Of a stretch of 64,000 nucleotides of DNA, positions 25,265-39,219 are shown in pieces. The first letter of the stretch is position 1, and the number at the start of each line of letters is the position of its first letter. The notes beneath the pieces were generated by a model. That model saw only the letters and a list, made by a program, of their open reading frames with translations, was not told where the DNA came from and made no database searches. The stretch comes from Xylophilus sp. GOD-11R. Its GTDB lineage: Bacteria; Pseudomonadota; Gammaproteobacteria; Burkholderiales; Burkholderiaceae_C. The position numbers and the translations under genes are program-made. The stretch covers positions 558,001 through 622,000 of the forward strand of contig NZ_CP137854.1 of the NCBI RefSeq assembly GCF_033546935.1. The letters are read 5' to 3'.

Positions 25265-25806
25265 TCCTCCTCGTCGGCCTCCCGGGCTCCGGCAAATCCA
25301 CCGTCGGCCGGCAGCTCGCCCGCCGGCTGGAGTTGCCCTTCGTCGATACCGACACGGTCATCGAGCGCCGCCTCGGCTGCAGCATTCGTGACTACTTCGC
25401 CGAGCATGGCGAAGCCGCTTTCCGGGACGTCGAGCAGTCGGTCCTCGATGAACTTTGCAGCGCGTCGGATATCGGCGTGCTGGCTACCGGCGGTGGCATC
25501 GTCTTGCGGGAGGCCAACCGCTCGCGCATGCGTGCCGCCGGCACCGTGGTCTACCTGCGCTCCACGCCCGAGGAGCTGGCGCGGCGCCTGCGCCACGACA
25601 CCCAGCGCCCGCTGCTACAGGGCGTCGACCCGCTGCAGCGGCTGCGCGAGCTCTACGCCGCGCGCGATCCGCTCTACCGCGACGTGGCGTCCTTCGCCAT
25701 CGACAGCGCCCGGCGCTCGGTGTCGATGATGGTCGGCACCGTCGTGATGCAGCTCGAGCTTTCCTCGGGCCCGACTTCAGGCTCGGACACGGCCGCCGCG
25801 TCCTGA
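25261..25806 (+). CDS. aroK: Shikimate kinase AroK
   Basis: This enzyme phosphorylates shikimate in the chorismate pathway. The 181-residue protein begins with a P-loop GLPGSGKST (residues 6-14), followed by DTDTVIERR for shikimate binding and GGGIVLR. The start is a TTG at 25261 that overlaps the stop of the Ig-like gene, so translation depends on the upstream gene. The C-terminal 20 residues are a low-complexity tail. aroB follows 122 bases downstream. Confidence 0.93.
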   Translation: MILLVGLPGSGKSTVGRQLARRLELPFVDTDTVIERRLGCSIRDYFAEHGEAAFRDVEQSVLDELCSASDIGVLATGGGIVLREANRSRMRAAGTVVYLRSTPEELARRLRHDTQRPLLQGVDPLQRLRELYAARDPLYRDVASFAIDSARRSVSMMVGTVVMQLELSSGPTSGSDTAAAS

Positions 25807-25928
25807 CTCGCAGGCAGGCAGGGCGCCCCGAATTTCGCCCGAGTTCCGCCTGCCTTCGTCGCACGTAAACTTCGCAGGCTCGGCCGGACGGCCGAAGCCG
25901 TCGCGCCCCACCTGATCTGCTGGCACCC

Positions 25929-27068
25929 ATGTCCTCCGTCATTTCCTCCAACACTCCCGCCGACGCCGTCGCCACCCGCGTCTCCATCGACCTCGGCGAT
26001 CGCAGCTACGACATCGACATCGGCGCCGGCCTGCTCGCCGATCCGGCGGTCTTCGACGGCCTGCCCCGCGCGGCGGTCGCGGTGATCGTCACCAACACCG
26101 TTGTCGAGCCGCTCTACGGCCAGCGCCTGCGCGACTGCCTGGCGGGCCGGTTCCCCAAGATCCATACCGTGGTGCTGCCTGACGGCGAAGACCACAAGGA
26201 CTGGAACACCCTCAACACGGTGTTCGATTCCCTCGCCGCCTACGGCTGCGACCGCAAGTCGGTGCTCTTCGCGCTCGGCGGCGGTGTCATCGGCGACATG
26301 ACCGGCTTCGCGGCCGCCTGCTTCATGCGCGGCATTCCCTTCGTGCAGGTGCCGACCACGCTGCTGGCCCAGGTCGATTCCTCGGTCGGCGGCAAGACGG
26401 CAGTGAACCATCCCAGCGGCAAGAACCTGCTCGGCGCCTTCTACCAGCCGCTGCAGGTGGTCTGCGACCTGTCCACGCTGCGCACACTGCCTCCCCGCGA
26501 GATGAGCGCCGGCCTGGCCGAAGTCATCAAATACGGCCCGATCCACGACATGGCCTTTCTCGACTGGATCGAGGCCCATCTCGACGAACTGCGCGCCGGC
26601 GATACCGCCGCGCTGGCGCATGCGGTGCGCCGCAGCTGCGAGATCAAGGCCGAGGTGGTCGGTGCCGACGAACGCGAAGCGGGATTGCGCGCCATCCTCA
26701 ATTTTGGCCACACCTTCGGCCACGCGATCGAGGCCGGCATGGGCTTCGGCGTCTGGCTGCATGGCGAGGGCGTGGGCTGCGGCATGGTCATGGCCGCCAC
26801 GCTGTCGCAACGGCTCGGGCTGGTCGACGCCGGCTTCGTGGCGCGGCTGCGCTCGCTGATCGAGCGCGCCGGGCTGCCGGTGATCGGGCCACGCATCGAC
26901 GCAGTCGACAACGCCGGGCGTTACCTGGAGCTGATGCGCGGCGACAAAAAATCCGAAGGCGGCGAAATCCGTTTCGTGCTGATCGACGGTCCGGGCCGGG
27001 CCATCGTCCGTCCGGCACCCGACGCCCTGGTGCGTGAGGTGATCGACGCCTGCTGCGCCCCGGCCTGA
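25929..27068 (+). CDS. aroB: 3-dehydroquinate synthase AroB
   Basis: This NAD- and metal-dependent enzyme converts DAHP to 3-dehydroquinate, the second step of the shikimate pathway. The 379-residue protein shows PDGEDHKDW, the glycine-rich [37 protein letters not shown] (metal and substrate site) and [10 protein letters not shown] with metal-ligand histidines. The aroK-aroB pair near the pilus operon is standard in beta- and gammaproteobacteria. dgt follows within 8 bases. Confidence 0.97.
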   Translation: MSSVISSNTPADAVATRVSIDLGDRSYDIDIGAGLLADPAVFDGLPRAAVAVIVTNTVVEPLYGQRLRDCLAGRFPKIHTVVLPDGEDHKDWNTLNTVFDSLAAYGCDRKSVLFALGGGVIGDMTGFAAACFMRGIPFVQVPTTLLAQVDSSVGGKTAVNHPSGKNLLGAFYQPLQVVCDLSTLRTLPPREMSAGLAEVIKYGPIHDMAFLDWIEAHLDELRAGDTAALAHAVRRSCEIKAEVVGADEREAGLRAILNFGHTFGHAIEAGMGFGVWLHGEGVGCGMVMAATLSQRLGLVDAGFVARLRSLIERAGLPVIGPRIDAVDNAGRYLELMRGDKKSEGGEIRFVLIDGPGRAIVRPAPDALVREVIDACCAPA

Positions 27069-27076
27069 GCCACGGC

Positions 27077-28243
27077 ATGGTGCTGGCGGCCTATGCCTGC
27101 GACGCGGCGCGTAGCCGCGGCCGGCGGTTTGCCGAGCCGCCGGCGCCGACACGTTCCGACTTTCAGCGCGACCGTGACCGCATCGTCCATTCCACGGCCT
27201 TCCGCCGGCTGGTCTACAAGACGCAGGTCTTCATCAATCACGAAGGCGACCTGTTTCGCACCCGGCTGACGCATTCGCTGGAAGTGGCGCAACTCGGCCG
27301 GTCCATCGCACGTTCGCTGGGGCTGGAGGAAGACCTGGTAGAGGCCATCGCGCTGGCCCACGACCTGGGTCACACGCCCTTCGGCCATGCCGGGCAGGAC
27401 GCGCTGCACGCCTGCATGCAGCAGCACGGCGGTTTCGAGCACAATCTGCAAAGCCTGCGGGTGGTCGACGCGCTCGAGGAGCGCTACCCGTCGTTCGATG
27501 GCCTCAACCTCAGCTTCGAGACGCGCGAAGGCATCCTCAAGCATTGCGCACGGCCGGCGGCCGAAGCCCTGGAAGCGGCCGAGCCGGGCGGGGTGGGGCG
27601 GCGGTTCCTGGATGGCACACAGCCCTCGCTGGAGGCGCAGTTGTGCAACCTGGCCGACGAGATCGCCTACAACGCCCACGACATCGACGACGGCGTGCGT
27701 TCCGGCCTTGTCACGCTGGAGCAGATGCAGGAGGTGGCGCTGTTCGATCGCTACCGTCGCCAGGCACTGGAGCGGCATCCGGCGCTCGGCGAGCCGGCCG
27801 GCCGGCGTCGTCTGCTGTACGAATCCATCCGCCTGATGCTCAGCGACCAGGTCTACGACGTGATCGAGGCCACGGCGGCCGCGCTGGCCGAAGCGGCGCC
27901 GGCGAGCGCCGACGAAGCGCGCGCGGCGGATCGCCCGCTGGTGCTGTTCAGCCGACCGATGCGTGCCGAGTCGATCGAGCTCAAGCGTTTTCTGTTCCGG
28001 AATCTCTACCGCCACCCGCAGGTGAGCGCCATGGCCTCCGCCGGCAAACAGGTGGTGCAGGAACTGTTCGCGGCCTACAACGCGGCGCCGGGCGAGATGC
28101 CCGGCGGCCACGGTGCGCGGGCGCTGAGTGCGCATGCCGCGTTACCGCGCGAACGCGTCGTGGCCGACTACATCGCCGGCATGACCGACCGTTTTGCCGC
28201 CAGCGAACACCGCCGGCTCACGGGGCATCGCATCTTCGAGTGA
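27077..28243 (+). CDS. dgt: Deoxyguanosinetriphosphate triphosphohydrolase-like protein (Dgt)
   Basis: This HD-domain nucleotide hydrolase has 388 residues. Metal-binding motifs are H in RLTHSLEVAQ, HD in ALAHDLGHTPFGHAG and D in EIAYNAHDIDDG. The basic motif QRDRDRIVHSTAFRRL near the N-terminus is typical of the short dGTPase-like subfamily that removes triphosphate from dNTPs. It is translated directly behind aroB and probably shares its transcript. Confidence 0.94.
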   Translation: MVLAAYACDAARSRGRRFAEPPAPTRSDFQRDRDRIVHSTAFRRLVYKTQVFINHEGDLFRTRLTHSLEVAQLGRSIARSLGLEEDLVEAIALAHDLGHTPFGHAGQDALHACMQQHGGFEHNLQSLRVVDALEERYPSFDGLNLSFETREGILKHCARPAAEALEAAEPGGVGRRFLDGTQPSLEAQLCNLADEIAYNAHDIDDGVRSGLVTLEQMQEVALFDRYRRQALERHPALGEPAGRRRLLYESIRLMLSDQVYDVIEATAAALAEAAPASADEARAADRPLVLFSRPMRAESIELKRFLFRNLYRHPQVSAMASAGKQVVQELFAAYNAAPGEMPGGHGARALSAHAALPRERVVADYIAGMTDRFAASEHRRLTGHRIFE

Positions 28244-28278
28244 GGCGCTGAGAGGGTGGCCGGTAAAATCGGCGCCCC

Positions 28279-28869
28279 GTGCCCCATCCTTCCTCCCTTG
28301 CCCAAGACGCCATCGCCGACACCCGGCGCTGGCTTGAACGTGCCGTCATCGGCCTGAACCTGTGCCCCTTCGCCAAGGCGGTACAGGCGCGCGGCCAGGT
28401 GCATTACGCGGTCTGCGAAAGCGACGATCCGCAGGCGCTGCTCGACACCCTGCTCGACGAAGCCCGAGCGCTGCTCGCCCTGGAGCCCGAGGTGCGCGAC
28501 ACCACGCTGCTGGTCGCCACCGGCGCGTTGGGCGATTTTCTGGATTTCAACGATTTCGCCGGCGACGCCGAGGACCGGCTGGCCGACGAGGGTCTGGAAG
28601 GCGTGCTGCAGCTCGCCACCTTTCATCCGCATTTTCAGTTCGGCGGCACCACGGCTGACGACATCACCAACGCCACCAACCGGTCGCCGTGGCCCACGCT
28701 GCACCTGCTGCGCGAAGCCAGCATCGACCGGGCGGTGGAGGCGTTTCCCGATGCCGAAGCCATCTTCGGCCGCAACATCGAGACGCTCGAACGCATCGGC
28801 GCGACCGGCTGGGCCGCACTCGACGTCGGGCGCGGCAGTGCCGCCGGAACATCTGAGGAAACGCCATGA
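28279..28869 (+). CDS. DUF1415 family protein
   Basis: This 196-residue protein of unknown biochemical role has the conserved DUF1415 start, RRWLERAVIGLNLCPFAKA, and an FHPHFQFGG segment. It starts at a GTG (28279) 10 bases after a TAAAAT box (28264-28269). Its end overlaps the downstream methyltransferase gene by four bases, so the two are probably co-expressed. No signal peptide or membrane segment is seen. Confidence 0.85.
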   Translation: MPHPSSLAQDAIADTRRWLERAVIGLNLCPFAKAVQARGQVHYAVCESDDPQALLDTLLDEARALLALEPEVRDTTLLVATGALGDFLDFNDFAGDAEDRLADEGLEGVLQLATFHPHFQFGGTTADDITNATNRSPWPTLHLLREASIDRAVEAFPDAEAIFGRNIETLERIGATGWAALDVGRGSAAGTSEETP

Positions 28870-29774
28870 CCAAGAAGCCCGCCAAGTCCACGCCGCCGGC
28901 TGCGGCCACCCTGCCGCCGGAAGTGCGCGAAGGCCAGTCGATCGAGCTGCTCAAGGAGCTGCACATCCTCACCCGCGAGGGCAAGCTCAACCAGGATTCG
29001 CGGCGCAAGCTCAAGCAGGTCTACCACCTGTTCAATTTCATCGAACCGCTGCTGCGCGACCTGCCCGAAGACGGCGCCGGTGCCACGCTGGCCGACCACG
29101 GCGCGGGTAAGTCGTACCTGGGGTTCATCGTCTACGACCTGTTCTTCAAGGCATTGGGCGGCGGCCACATCTACGGCGTGGAAACCCGCGCCGAGCTGGT
29201 CGAACGCTCCACTGCGCTGGCCGCGCGCCTGGGCTTCGGCCGCATGTCCTTCCTGAACGTGTCCGCGGCTGACGCCGCCACCGACGCAGCGCTGCCGGAC
29301 CGCATCGACATCGTGACCGCCCTGCACGCCTGCGACACCGCGACCGACGACGCCATCGCCTTCGGCCTGGAAAAGCAGGCGAGGGCGCTGGTGCTGGTGC
29401 CTTGCTGCCAGGCCGAGGTGGCCTCGCAGCTGCGCGGACAGAAGGCGCTCGCCTTGTCGCGCACACCGCTGGCCGAGCTTTGGCGCCACCCGCTGCATAC
29501 CCGTGAAATGGGCAGCCAGCTCACCAACGTGCTGCGCTGCCTGTACCTGGAAGCCTGCGGCTACTCGGTGACCGTGACCGAGCTGGTCGGCTGGGAGCAC
29601 AGCATGAAAAACGAACTCATCATCGCGCGCTACACCGGGCAGAAGAAGCGCGGCGCGGCCATCCGCCTGCATGCGCTGCTGTCGCAGTTCGGTCTGCAGT
29701 CGCTGGCCGACCAGCGCTTCTCGCGCGCGCCGATGCCCGAGCCCACCGCCGAGGCAGAGGAAGCCGCGGCCTGA
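28866..29774 (+). CDS. SAM-dependent methyltransferase (Methyltransf_32-like)
   Basis: The 302-residue protein has a degenerate SAM-binding region (ADHGAGKSYLGFIVYD), then VTALHACDTATDDAI and a PCCQ motif. This set is typical of the methyltransferase family grouped with bacterial and eukaryotic RNA methylases (PF13679). The substrate is unknown, RNA being the likeliest. Both termini carry Ala/Pro/Glu-rich low-complexity extensions. It overlaps the DUF1415 gene. Confidence 0.8.
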   Translation: MTKKPAKSTPPAAATLPPEVREGQSIELLKELHILTREGKLNQDSRRKLKQVYHLFNFIEPLLRDLPEDGAGATLADHGAGKSYLGFIVYDLFFKALGGGHIYGVETRAELVERSTALAARLGFGRMSFLNVSAADAATDAALPDRIDIVTALHACDTATDDAIAFGLEKQARALVLVPCCQAEVASQLRGQKALALSRTPLAELWRHPLHTREMGSQLTNVLRCLYLEACGYSVTVTELVGWEHSMKNELIIARYTGQKKRGAAIRLHALLSQFGLQSLADQRFSRAPMPEPTAEAEEAAA

Positions 29775-29796
29775 CGCCGCACCGCGGCCCGCACGC

Positions 29797-30498
29797 ATGG
29801 CACGACTGCCACGGCTGACCGTCCCCGGCCAGGTTCACCAGCTGATCTTGCGCGGCAACGACGGCCAGCCGGTCTTCCGGGACGACGACGATCGCCGCTA
29901 CCTGCTGCAGCTGTTGCAGGAGCACGGGCGGGAGTTCGCCGTCGCGGTGCATGGCTATGTGCTGATGCATAACCACCTGCAGCTGCTGCTGACACCGGCC
30001 GATGACCAGCTACCGCGTTACATGCAGGCGGTCGGCCGGCGCTATGTGCGCTACTTCAACGACCGCCACGGCCGCAGCGGCACGCTGTGGGAGGGCCGCT
30101 ACCGCAGTACGGTGATCGACGCGCAGGCCTACCTGTTGCACGCCATGGCCTGGCTCGACCTGAAACCCGTCGCCGCTGCGCTCGCCACGCGCCCGGAAGA
30201 CTGGCACTGGTCGAGCCACCGCCACTACACCGGCCTGACCTCCGATCGGCTCGTGACCCCGCACGCCTTGTATTGGGAGCTCGGCAATACACCGTTCGCG
30301 CGCGAACACGCCTACGCCGAAGTGGTGCACGGCGGCGTTCCTGCGGAGGTTTTGGCGCAACTCGAAGGCGCAACGCTCGGTGGATGGGCGTTGGGGGGGA
30401 GTGAATTCATGGCCGTGCTGCAGAAATCGACCGATCGCCGACTGCAGCCGGGCGTTGCGGGGCGCCCGGTGCGTACCGTCATCGCGGACGAGCGTTAG
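29797..30498 (+). mobile_element. REP-associated tyrosine transposase (RAYT, Y1/IS200-like) with altered HUH motif
   Basis: The 233-residue Y1-transposase-fold protein has the family start MARLPRLTVPGQVHQLILRG and the catalytic-tyrosine segment RYVRYFNDRHGRSGTLWEGRY. The metal-binding HUH motif, normally NHVHLL or NHFHLL, reads NHLQLLL here, so the second histidine is glutamine. The conserved DLNPVRA near residue 130 reads DLKPVAA. RAYTs are single-copy domesticated transposases that mobilise palindromic REP elements. The gene lies 22 bases after the methyltransferase gene and before gltB. It may be inactive or use a glutamine-variant site. Confidence 0.85.
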
Positions 30499-30534
30499 AA
30501 AAACACGTTGCCTGACAGGGGTTTGCCGCTGAAT

Positions 30535-30602
30535 TTAATGTGTCCCCAATTAATTGACCAAGCGAGTTTGTCGACCATTATTAGGAATCTGACCCCAATT
30601 TA
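30535..30602. repeat. Paired CCCCAATT elements downstream of the RAYT gene
   Basis: TGTCCCCAATT (30541-30551) and TGACCCCAATT (30590-30600) are near-identical direct repeats in an AT-rich 70-base patch unlike the surrounding GC-rich DNA. Reverse-complemented they read AATTGGGGACA and AATTGGGGTCA, sequences often found beside RAYT-type transposase genes. They probably mark the right boundary of the transposase insertion. Confidence 0.5.
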
Positions 30603-30608
30603 AAGCGC

Positions 30609-30637
30609 TTGGCACCCTTGTTGCTCTCTTTTATGCT
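30609..30637 (+). promoter_or_regulatory. Sigma-70 promoter of gltBD
   Basis: TTGGCA (30609-30614), 17 bases, TATGCT (30632-30637) matches the consensus at five and four of six positions with optimal spacing. It lies 36 bases before the gltB ATG and immediately after the transposase-associated elements. Confidence 0.6.
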
Positions 30638-30672
30638 CGCCTTCCCACGCGCATATTCAAGGAGCACGCCCC

Positions 30673-35400
<4,728 letters not shown>

Positions 35401-35444
35401 GCCGGCGCGCGACAGAAAAACAAGCAAAGCAGGACACCACGATC

Positions 35445-36923
35445 ATGGGAAAAGTCACCGGCTTCATGGAATTCGAGCGTCTCGAGGAGGGCTACAAGCC
35501 CGTCGGCGAGCGTTTGAAGCACTACAAGGAATTCGTCGTCGGCCTCGACGCCGAACAGGCCAAGGTGCAGGGCGCGCGCTGCATGGACTGCGGCACGCCG
35601 TTCTGCAACAACGGCTGCCCGGTCAACAACATCATTCCGGACTTCAACGACCTGGTCTTCCAGAACGACTGGAAGAGCGCCTGGGTCACGCTCGACTCGA
35701 CCAACAACTTCCCCGAATTCACCGGCCGCATCTGCCCCGCTCCCTGCGAGGCCGCCTGCGTGCTCAACGTGAATGACGACGCGGTCGGCATCAAGTCGAT
35801 CGAGCATGCGATCATCGACCGCGCCTGGTCCGAAGGCTGGGTCGCGGCACGCCCGTCCAAGCACAAGACCGGCAAGAAGGTCGCTGTCGTCGGCTCCGGC
35901 CCGGCCGGCATGGCGGCCGCCCAGCAGCTCGCCCGCGTCGGCCACGACGTCACGCTGTTCGAGAAGAACGACCGTGCCGGCGGACTGCTGCGCTACGGCA
36001 TTCCCGACTTCAAGATGGAGAAGAGCCACATCGACCGCCGCGTCGAGCAGATGAAGGCAGAAGGCGTGGTCTTTCGCACCGGCGTCGTCGTCGGCGCCGC
36101 CAAGGATCCGCTGGGCAAGGGCTCCAAGGTCACCAACTGGGCCAAGGAAACCGTCACGCCCGAGCAACTGCAGAAGGAATTCGACGCCGTGCTGCTCACC
36201 GCGGGCTCGGAAACCTCGCGCGACCTGCCGGTGCCCGGCCGCGAACTCGACGGCATCCACTACGCGATGGAATTCCTGCCGCAGCAAAACAAGATCAACG
36301 CCGGCGACAAGCTCAAGAGCCAGCTGCGCGCCGACGGCAAGAACGTCATCGTGATCGGCGGCGGCGACACCGGCAGCGACTGCGTGGGCACCAGCAACCG
36401 TCACGGCGCAGTCAGCGTCACCCAGTTCGAGCTGATGCCCCAACCGCCGGAAGAAGAAAACCGGCCGATGACCTGGCCCTACTGGCCGTACAAGCTGCGC
36501 ACCAGCTCCAGCCACGAGGAAGGTTGCGAGCGCGAATTCGCCATCGCCACCAAGGAATTCATCGGCGAAGGCGGCAAGGTCACCGGCTTGAAGACCGTCC
36601 GCGTCGAGTGGAAGGACGGCAAGATGGTCGAAGTGCCGGGCAGCGAACAACTGCTCAAGGCCGACCTGGTGCTGCTGGCCATGGGTTTCGTTGCGCCGGT
36701 CTCCCCGGTGCTCGAAGCCTTCGGCATCGAGAAGGACGCCCGTGGCAACGCCAAGGCGACCACCGACTTCGACGGCGGCTACGCGACCAACGTGCCCAAG
36801 GTCTTCGCGGCCGGCGACGTGCGGCGTGGCCAGTCGCTGGTGGTCTGGGCGATCCGCGAAGGTCGCCAGGCGGCCCGCGCGGTCGATGAATTCCTGATGG
36901 GATTCAGCGACCTGCCGCGCTAG
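35445..36923 (+). CDS. gltD: Glutamate synthase (NADPH) small subunit GltD
   Basis: GltD oxidises NADPH and passes electrons through FAD and 4Fe-4S clusters to GltB. The 492-residue protein has the cysteine-rich start [17 protein letters not shown] and a second cluster at [11 protein letters not shown]. The FAD site is [15 protein letters not shown] and the NADPH site [11 protein letters not shown]. The ATG at 35445 is the first that gives the conserved N-terminus [13 protein letters not shown] terminator hairpin follows the operon. Confidence 0.98.
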   Translation: MGKVTGFMEFERLEEGYKPVGERLKHYKEFVVGLDAEQAKVQGARCMDCGTPFCNNGCPVNNIIPDFNDLVFQNDWKSAWVTLDSTNNFPEFTGRICPAPCEAACVLNVNDDAVGIKSIEHAIIDRAWSEGWVAARPSKHKTGKKVAVVGSGPAGMAAAQQLARVGHDVTLFEKNDRAGGLLRYGIPDFKMEKSHIDRRVEQMKAEGVVFRTGVVVGAAKDPLGKGSKVTNWAKETVTPEQLQKEFDAVLLTAGSETSRDLPVPGRELDGIHYAMEFLPQQNKINAGDKLKSQLRADGKNVIVIGGGDTGSDCVGTSNRHGAVSVTQFELMPQPPEEENRPMTWPYWPYKLRTSSSHEEGCEREFAIATKEFIGEGGKVTGLKTVRVEWKDGKMVEVPGSEQLLKADLVLLAMGFVAPVSPVLEAFGIEKDARGNAKATTDFDGGYATNVPKVFAAGDVRRGQSLVVWAIREGRQAARAVDEFLMGFSDLPR

Positions 36924-36984
36924 CACGGCCTCGGCCGTACGGGGTATTCAGGGATTGCGCCAATCCCTTATCATCCCCGATCCC

Positions 36985-37013
36985 AAGCCGGGCCTTCGTC
37001 CGGCTTTTCTTTT
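36985..37013 (+). terminator. Intrinsic terminator after gltBD, touching the mlaF start
   Basis: AAGCCGG (36985-36991) pairs with CCGGCTT (37000-37006) over an 8-base loop and is followed by TTCTTTT. The stem and U tract end only three bases before the annotated mlaF ATG at 37016. The mla operon must therefore be read through the terminator, have its own start inside it, or begin further downstream. Confidence 0.7.
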
Positions 37014-37015
37014 GC

Positions 37016-37876
37016 ATGGAACACATCGCACCCGAATCGCCTGCCCCCACTGCCGCCCACGACGACTCGCTCGTCGTGCTGCGCGACGTCAGCTTCGGTT
37101 ACGGCGCGCGCAAGGTGCTCGACGGTGTTTCGCTCGCGGTTCCGCGCGGCAAGGTCACGGCGCTCATGGGCGCCTCCGGCGGCGGCAAGACGACGGTGCT
37201 GCGCCTCATCGGCGGCCAGGCCCGCGCCCAGTCCGGTGAAGTGCTTTTCGACGGCCACGACGTCGGCGCCATGGACCCCAAGGCCCTGTTCGGTGCGCGT
37301 CGGCGCATGGGCATGCTGTTCCAGTTCGGTGCCTTGTTCACCGATCTCGACGTGTTCGAGAACGTGGCGTTTCCGCTGCGCGAGCACACCGATCTTTCCG
37401 ACGCGCTGATCCGCGACATCGTGCTGATGAAGCTCGACGCGGTCGGCCTGCGCGGCGCCCGCGACCTCGCCACCAGCGAAATCTCCGGCGGCATGGCACG
37501 CCGGGTGGCCATGGCCCGCGCCATCGCGCTCGACCCCGAGCTGGTGCTCTACGACGAGCCCTTTGCCGGCCTCGACCCCATCTCGCTCGGCATTTCCGCG
37601 CGGCTCATCCGCCAGCTCAACGACGCCATGGGCCTCACCAGCATCGTGGTGTCGCACGACGTCGACGAAACCCTGGGCATCGCCGACCACGTGGTGGTGC
37701 TGGCCAACGGCCGCATCGCGCTGCAGGGCCCGCCCGAGCTGATCCGCACCAGCACCGATCCGCTGGTCCACCAGTTCGTGCACGCCGAGCCTGACGGCCC
37801 GGTTCGCTTCCATTACCCCGGCCCCAGCGCCGACGCCGACTTCGGCCCGCCCACCCACGGAAGGAGCGCCTCATGA
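37016..37876 (+). CDS. mlaF: Phospholipid ABC transporter ATP-binding protein MlaF
   Basis: This ATPase of the MlaFEDB complex moves phospholipids between inner and outer membrane. The 286-residue protein has Walker [10 protein letters not shown], signature [13 protein letters not shown] and Walker [13 protein letters not shown]. The conserved domain begins near residue 18, so the first residues are dispensable and a GTG near 37074 could be the true start, given that no ribosome site precedes 37016 and a terminator abuts it. The stop overlaps mlaE by four bases. Confidence 0.94.
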   Translation: MEHIAPESPAPTAAHDDSLVVLRDVSFGYGARKVLDGVSLAVPRGKVTALMGASGGGKTTVLRLIGGQARAQSGEVLFDGHDVGAMDPKALFGARRRMGMLFQFGALFTDLDVFENVAFPLREHTDLSDALIRDIVLMKLDAVGLRGARDLATSEISGGMARRVAMARAIALDPELVLYDEPFAGLDPISLGISARLIRQLNDAMGLTSIVVSHDVDETLGIADHVVVLANGRIALQGPPELIRTSTDPLVHQFVHAEPDGPVRFHYPGPSADADFGPPTHGRSAS

Positions 37877-38655
37877 GATGGTGGCATCCGGCCGACGTCG
37901 GCGCGGCCACGCGCGGCTGGCTTTCCGGCCTGGGCTGGGCGGCGCGCCTGTTCCTGCGCCTGCTCTCGCTGGCCGGGCCGACGATGCGGCGTTTCCGCCT
38001 GGTAGGCGACCAGCTGCACTTTCTCGGCAACTATTCGCTGGCGATCATCGCGGTCTCCGGCCTCTTCGTCGGCTTCGTGCTCGGCCTGCAGGGCTACTAC
38101 ACGCTGCAACGCTACGGCGCGTCGAGCGCGCTCGGCCTGCTGGTGGCGTTGTCGCTGGTGCGCGAACTCGGCCCCGTGGTGTCGGCCTTGCTCTTCGCCG
38201 GGCGCGCCGGCACCTCGCTCACCGCCGAAATCGGCCTGATGCGCGCCGGCGAGCAGATCACCGCCATGGAAATGATGGCGATCGACCCGGTTCGCCGCAT
38301 CCTCGCGCCGCGTTTCTGGGCGGGCGTCATCGCGCTGCCACTGCTGTCGGCGGTGTTCAGCGCGGTCGGCATCATCGGCGGCTGGGTCGTCGGCGTGGTG
38401 CTGATCGGCGTTGATTCGGGCTCCTTCTGGGGCCAGATGCAGGGCGGCGTCGACGTCGTGCGCGACGTCGGCAACGGCGTGATCAAGAGCGTGGTCTTCG
38501 GCCTGACGGTAACCTTCGTCGCGCTGCTGCAGGGTTACACCGCCAAGCCGACGCCCGAGGGTGTCTCGCGCGCCACAACGCGCACCGTGGTGATGGCTTC
38601 GCTGGCGGTGCTGGGCCTCGATTTCCTGCTCACCGCGATGATGTTCAGCATATGA
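37873..38655 (+). CDS. mlaE: Phospholipid ABC transporter permease MlaE
   Basis: This inner-membrane permease has 260 residues and about five or six helices. It shows the typical MlaE block [27 protein letters not shown] and the [13 protein letters not shown] segment. It overlaps mlaF by four bases and is followed after 78 bases by mlaD. It forms the membrane core of the lipid-asymmetry pathway. Confidence 0.96.
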   Translation: MRWWHPADVGAATRGWLSGLGWAARLFLRLLSLAGPTMRRFRLVGDQLHFLGNYSLAIIAVSGLFVGFVLGLQGYYTLQRYGASSALGLLVALSLVRELGPVVSALLFAGRAGTSLTAEIGLMRAGEQITAMEMMAIDPVRRILAPRFWAGVIALPLLSAVFSAVGIIGGWVVGVVLIGVDSGSFWGQMQGGVDVVRDVGNGVIKSVVFGLTVTFVALLQGYTAKPTPEGVSRATTRTVVMASLAVLGLDFLLTAMMFSI

Positions 38656-38733
38656 ACCGTTCGCATGCATCCCCCCTTGATGCGGGCCACGGCCCTCGTC
38701 CGAACCGTTTTCCGCAAGGGAGTTGACAGAGAA

Positions 38734-39219
38734 ATGGAAAAATCGAAAAGCGATGTGTGGGTCGGCATATTTGTGCTGCTGGGCGCGGCGGCGCTGCTGT
38801 TCCTGGCCCTGCAGTCGGCCAACCTGCTGCGGCTGAGCTTCCAGCCCACCTATCGCGTGACCGCACGCTTCGACAACATCGGCGGCCTCAAGTCGCAGTC
38901 GGCAGTCAAGAGCGCCGGCGTGGTGGTGGGCCGGGTCGAGTCGATCAATTTCGACGACAAGAATTACCAGGCATCGGTCGTGCTTTCGCTGCAGGACCGT
39001 TACGTCTTCCCCAAGGACAGCTCGCTCAAGATCCTCACCAGCGGCCTGCTCGGTGAGCAGTACATCGGCGTGGAAGCCGGCGCTGACGAGAAAAACCTGG
39101 TGGCGGGCGACGTCATCACGACCACGCAATCGGCGGTCGTGCTCGAAAACCTGATCAGCCAGTTCCTCTACAACAAGGCTGCCGACGGACCGACGCCGGC
39201 GGCAGGTGCAAAAAAATGA
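38734..39219 (+). CDS. mlaD: MCE-domain substrate-binding protein MlaD
   Basis: MlaD is the periplasmic MCE-domain ring of the complex, anchored by one N-terminal helix (about residues 9-28). It has 161 residues from ATG 38734; a longer in-frame version starts at 38665 with poor context. The MCE domain starts at YRVTARFDNIGGLK and includes VKSAGVVVGRVESI. The stop overlaps mlaA by four bases. Confidence 0.95.
   Translation: MEKSKSDVWVGIFVLLGAAALLFLALQSANLLRLSFQPTYRVTARFDNIGGLKSQSAVKSAGVVVGRVESINFDDKNYQASVVLSLQDRYVFPKDSSLKILTSGLLGEQYIGVEAGADEKNLVAGDVITTTQSAVVLENLISQFLYNKAADGPTPAAGAKK

Noticed and set aside
25834..25858. TTCG-N17-TTCG before aroB
   Set aside because: Spacing is off by one, the downstream gene is housekeeping, and such pairs are expected by chance in this base composition.
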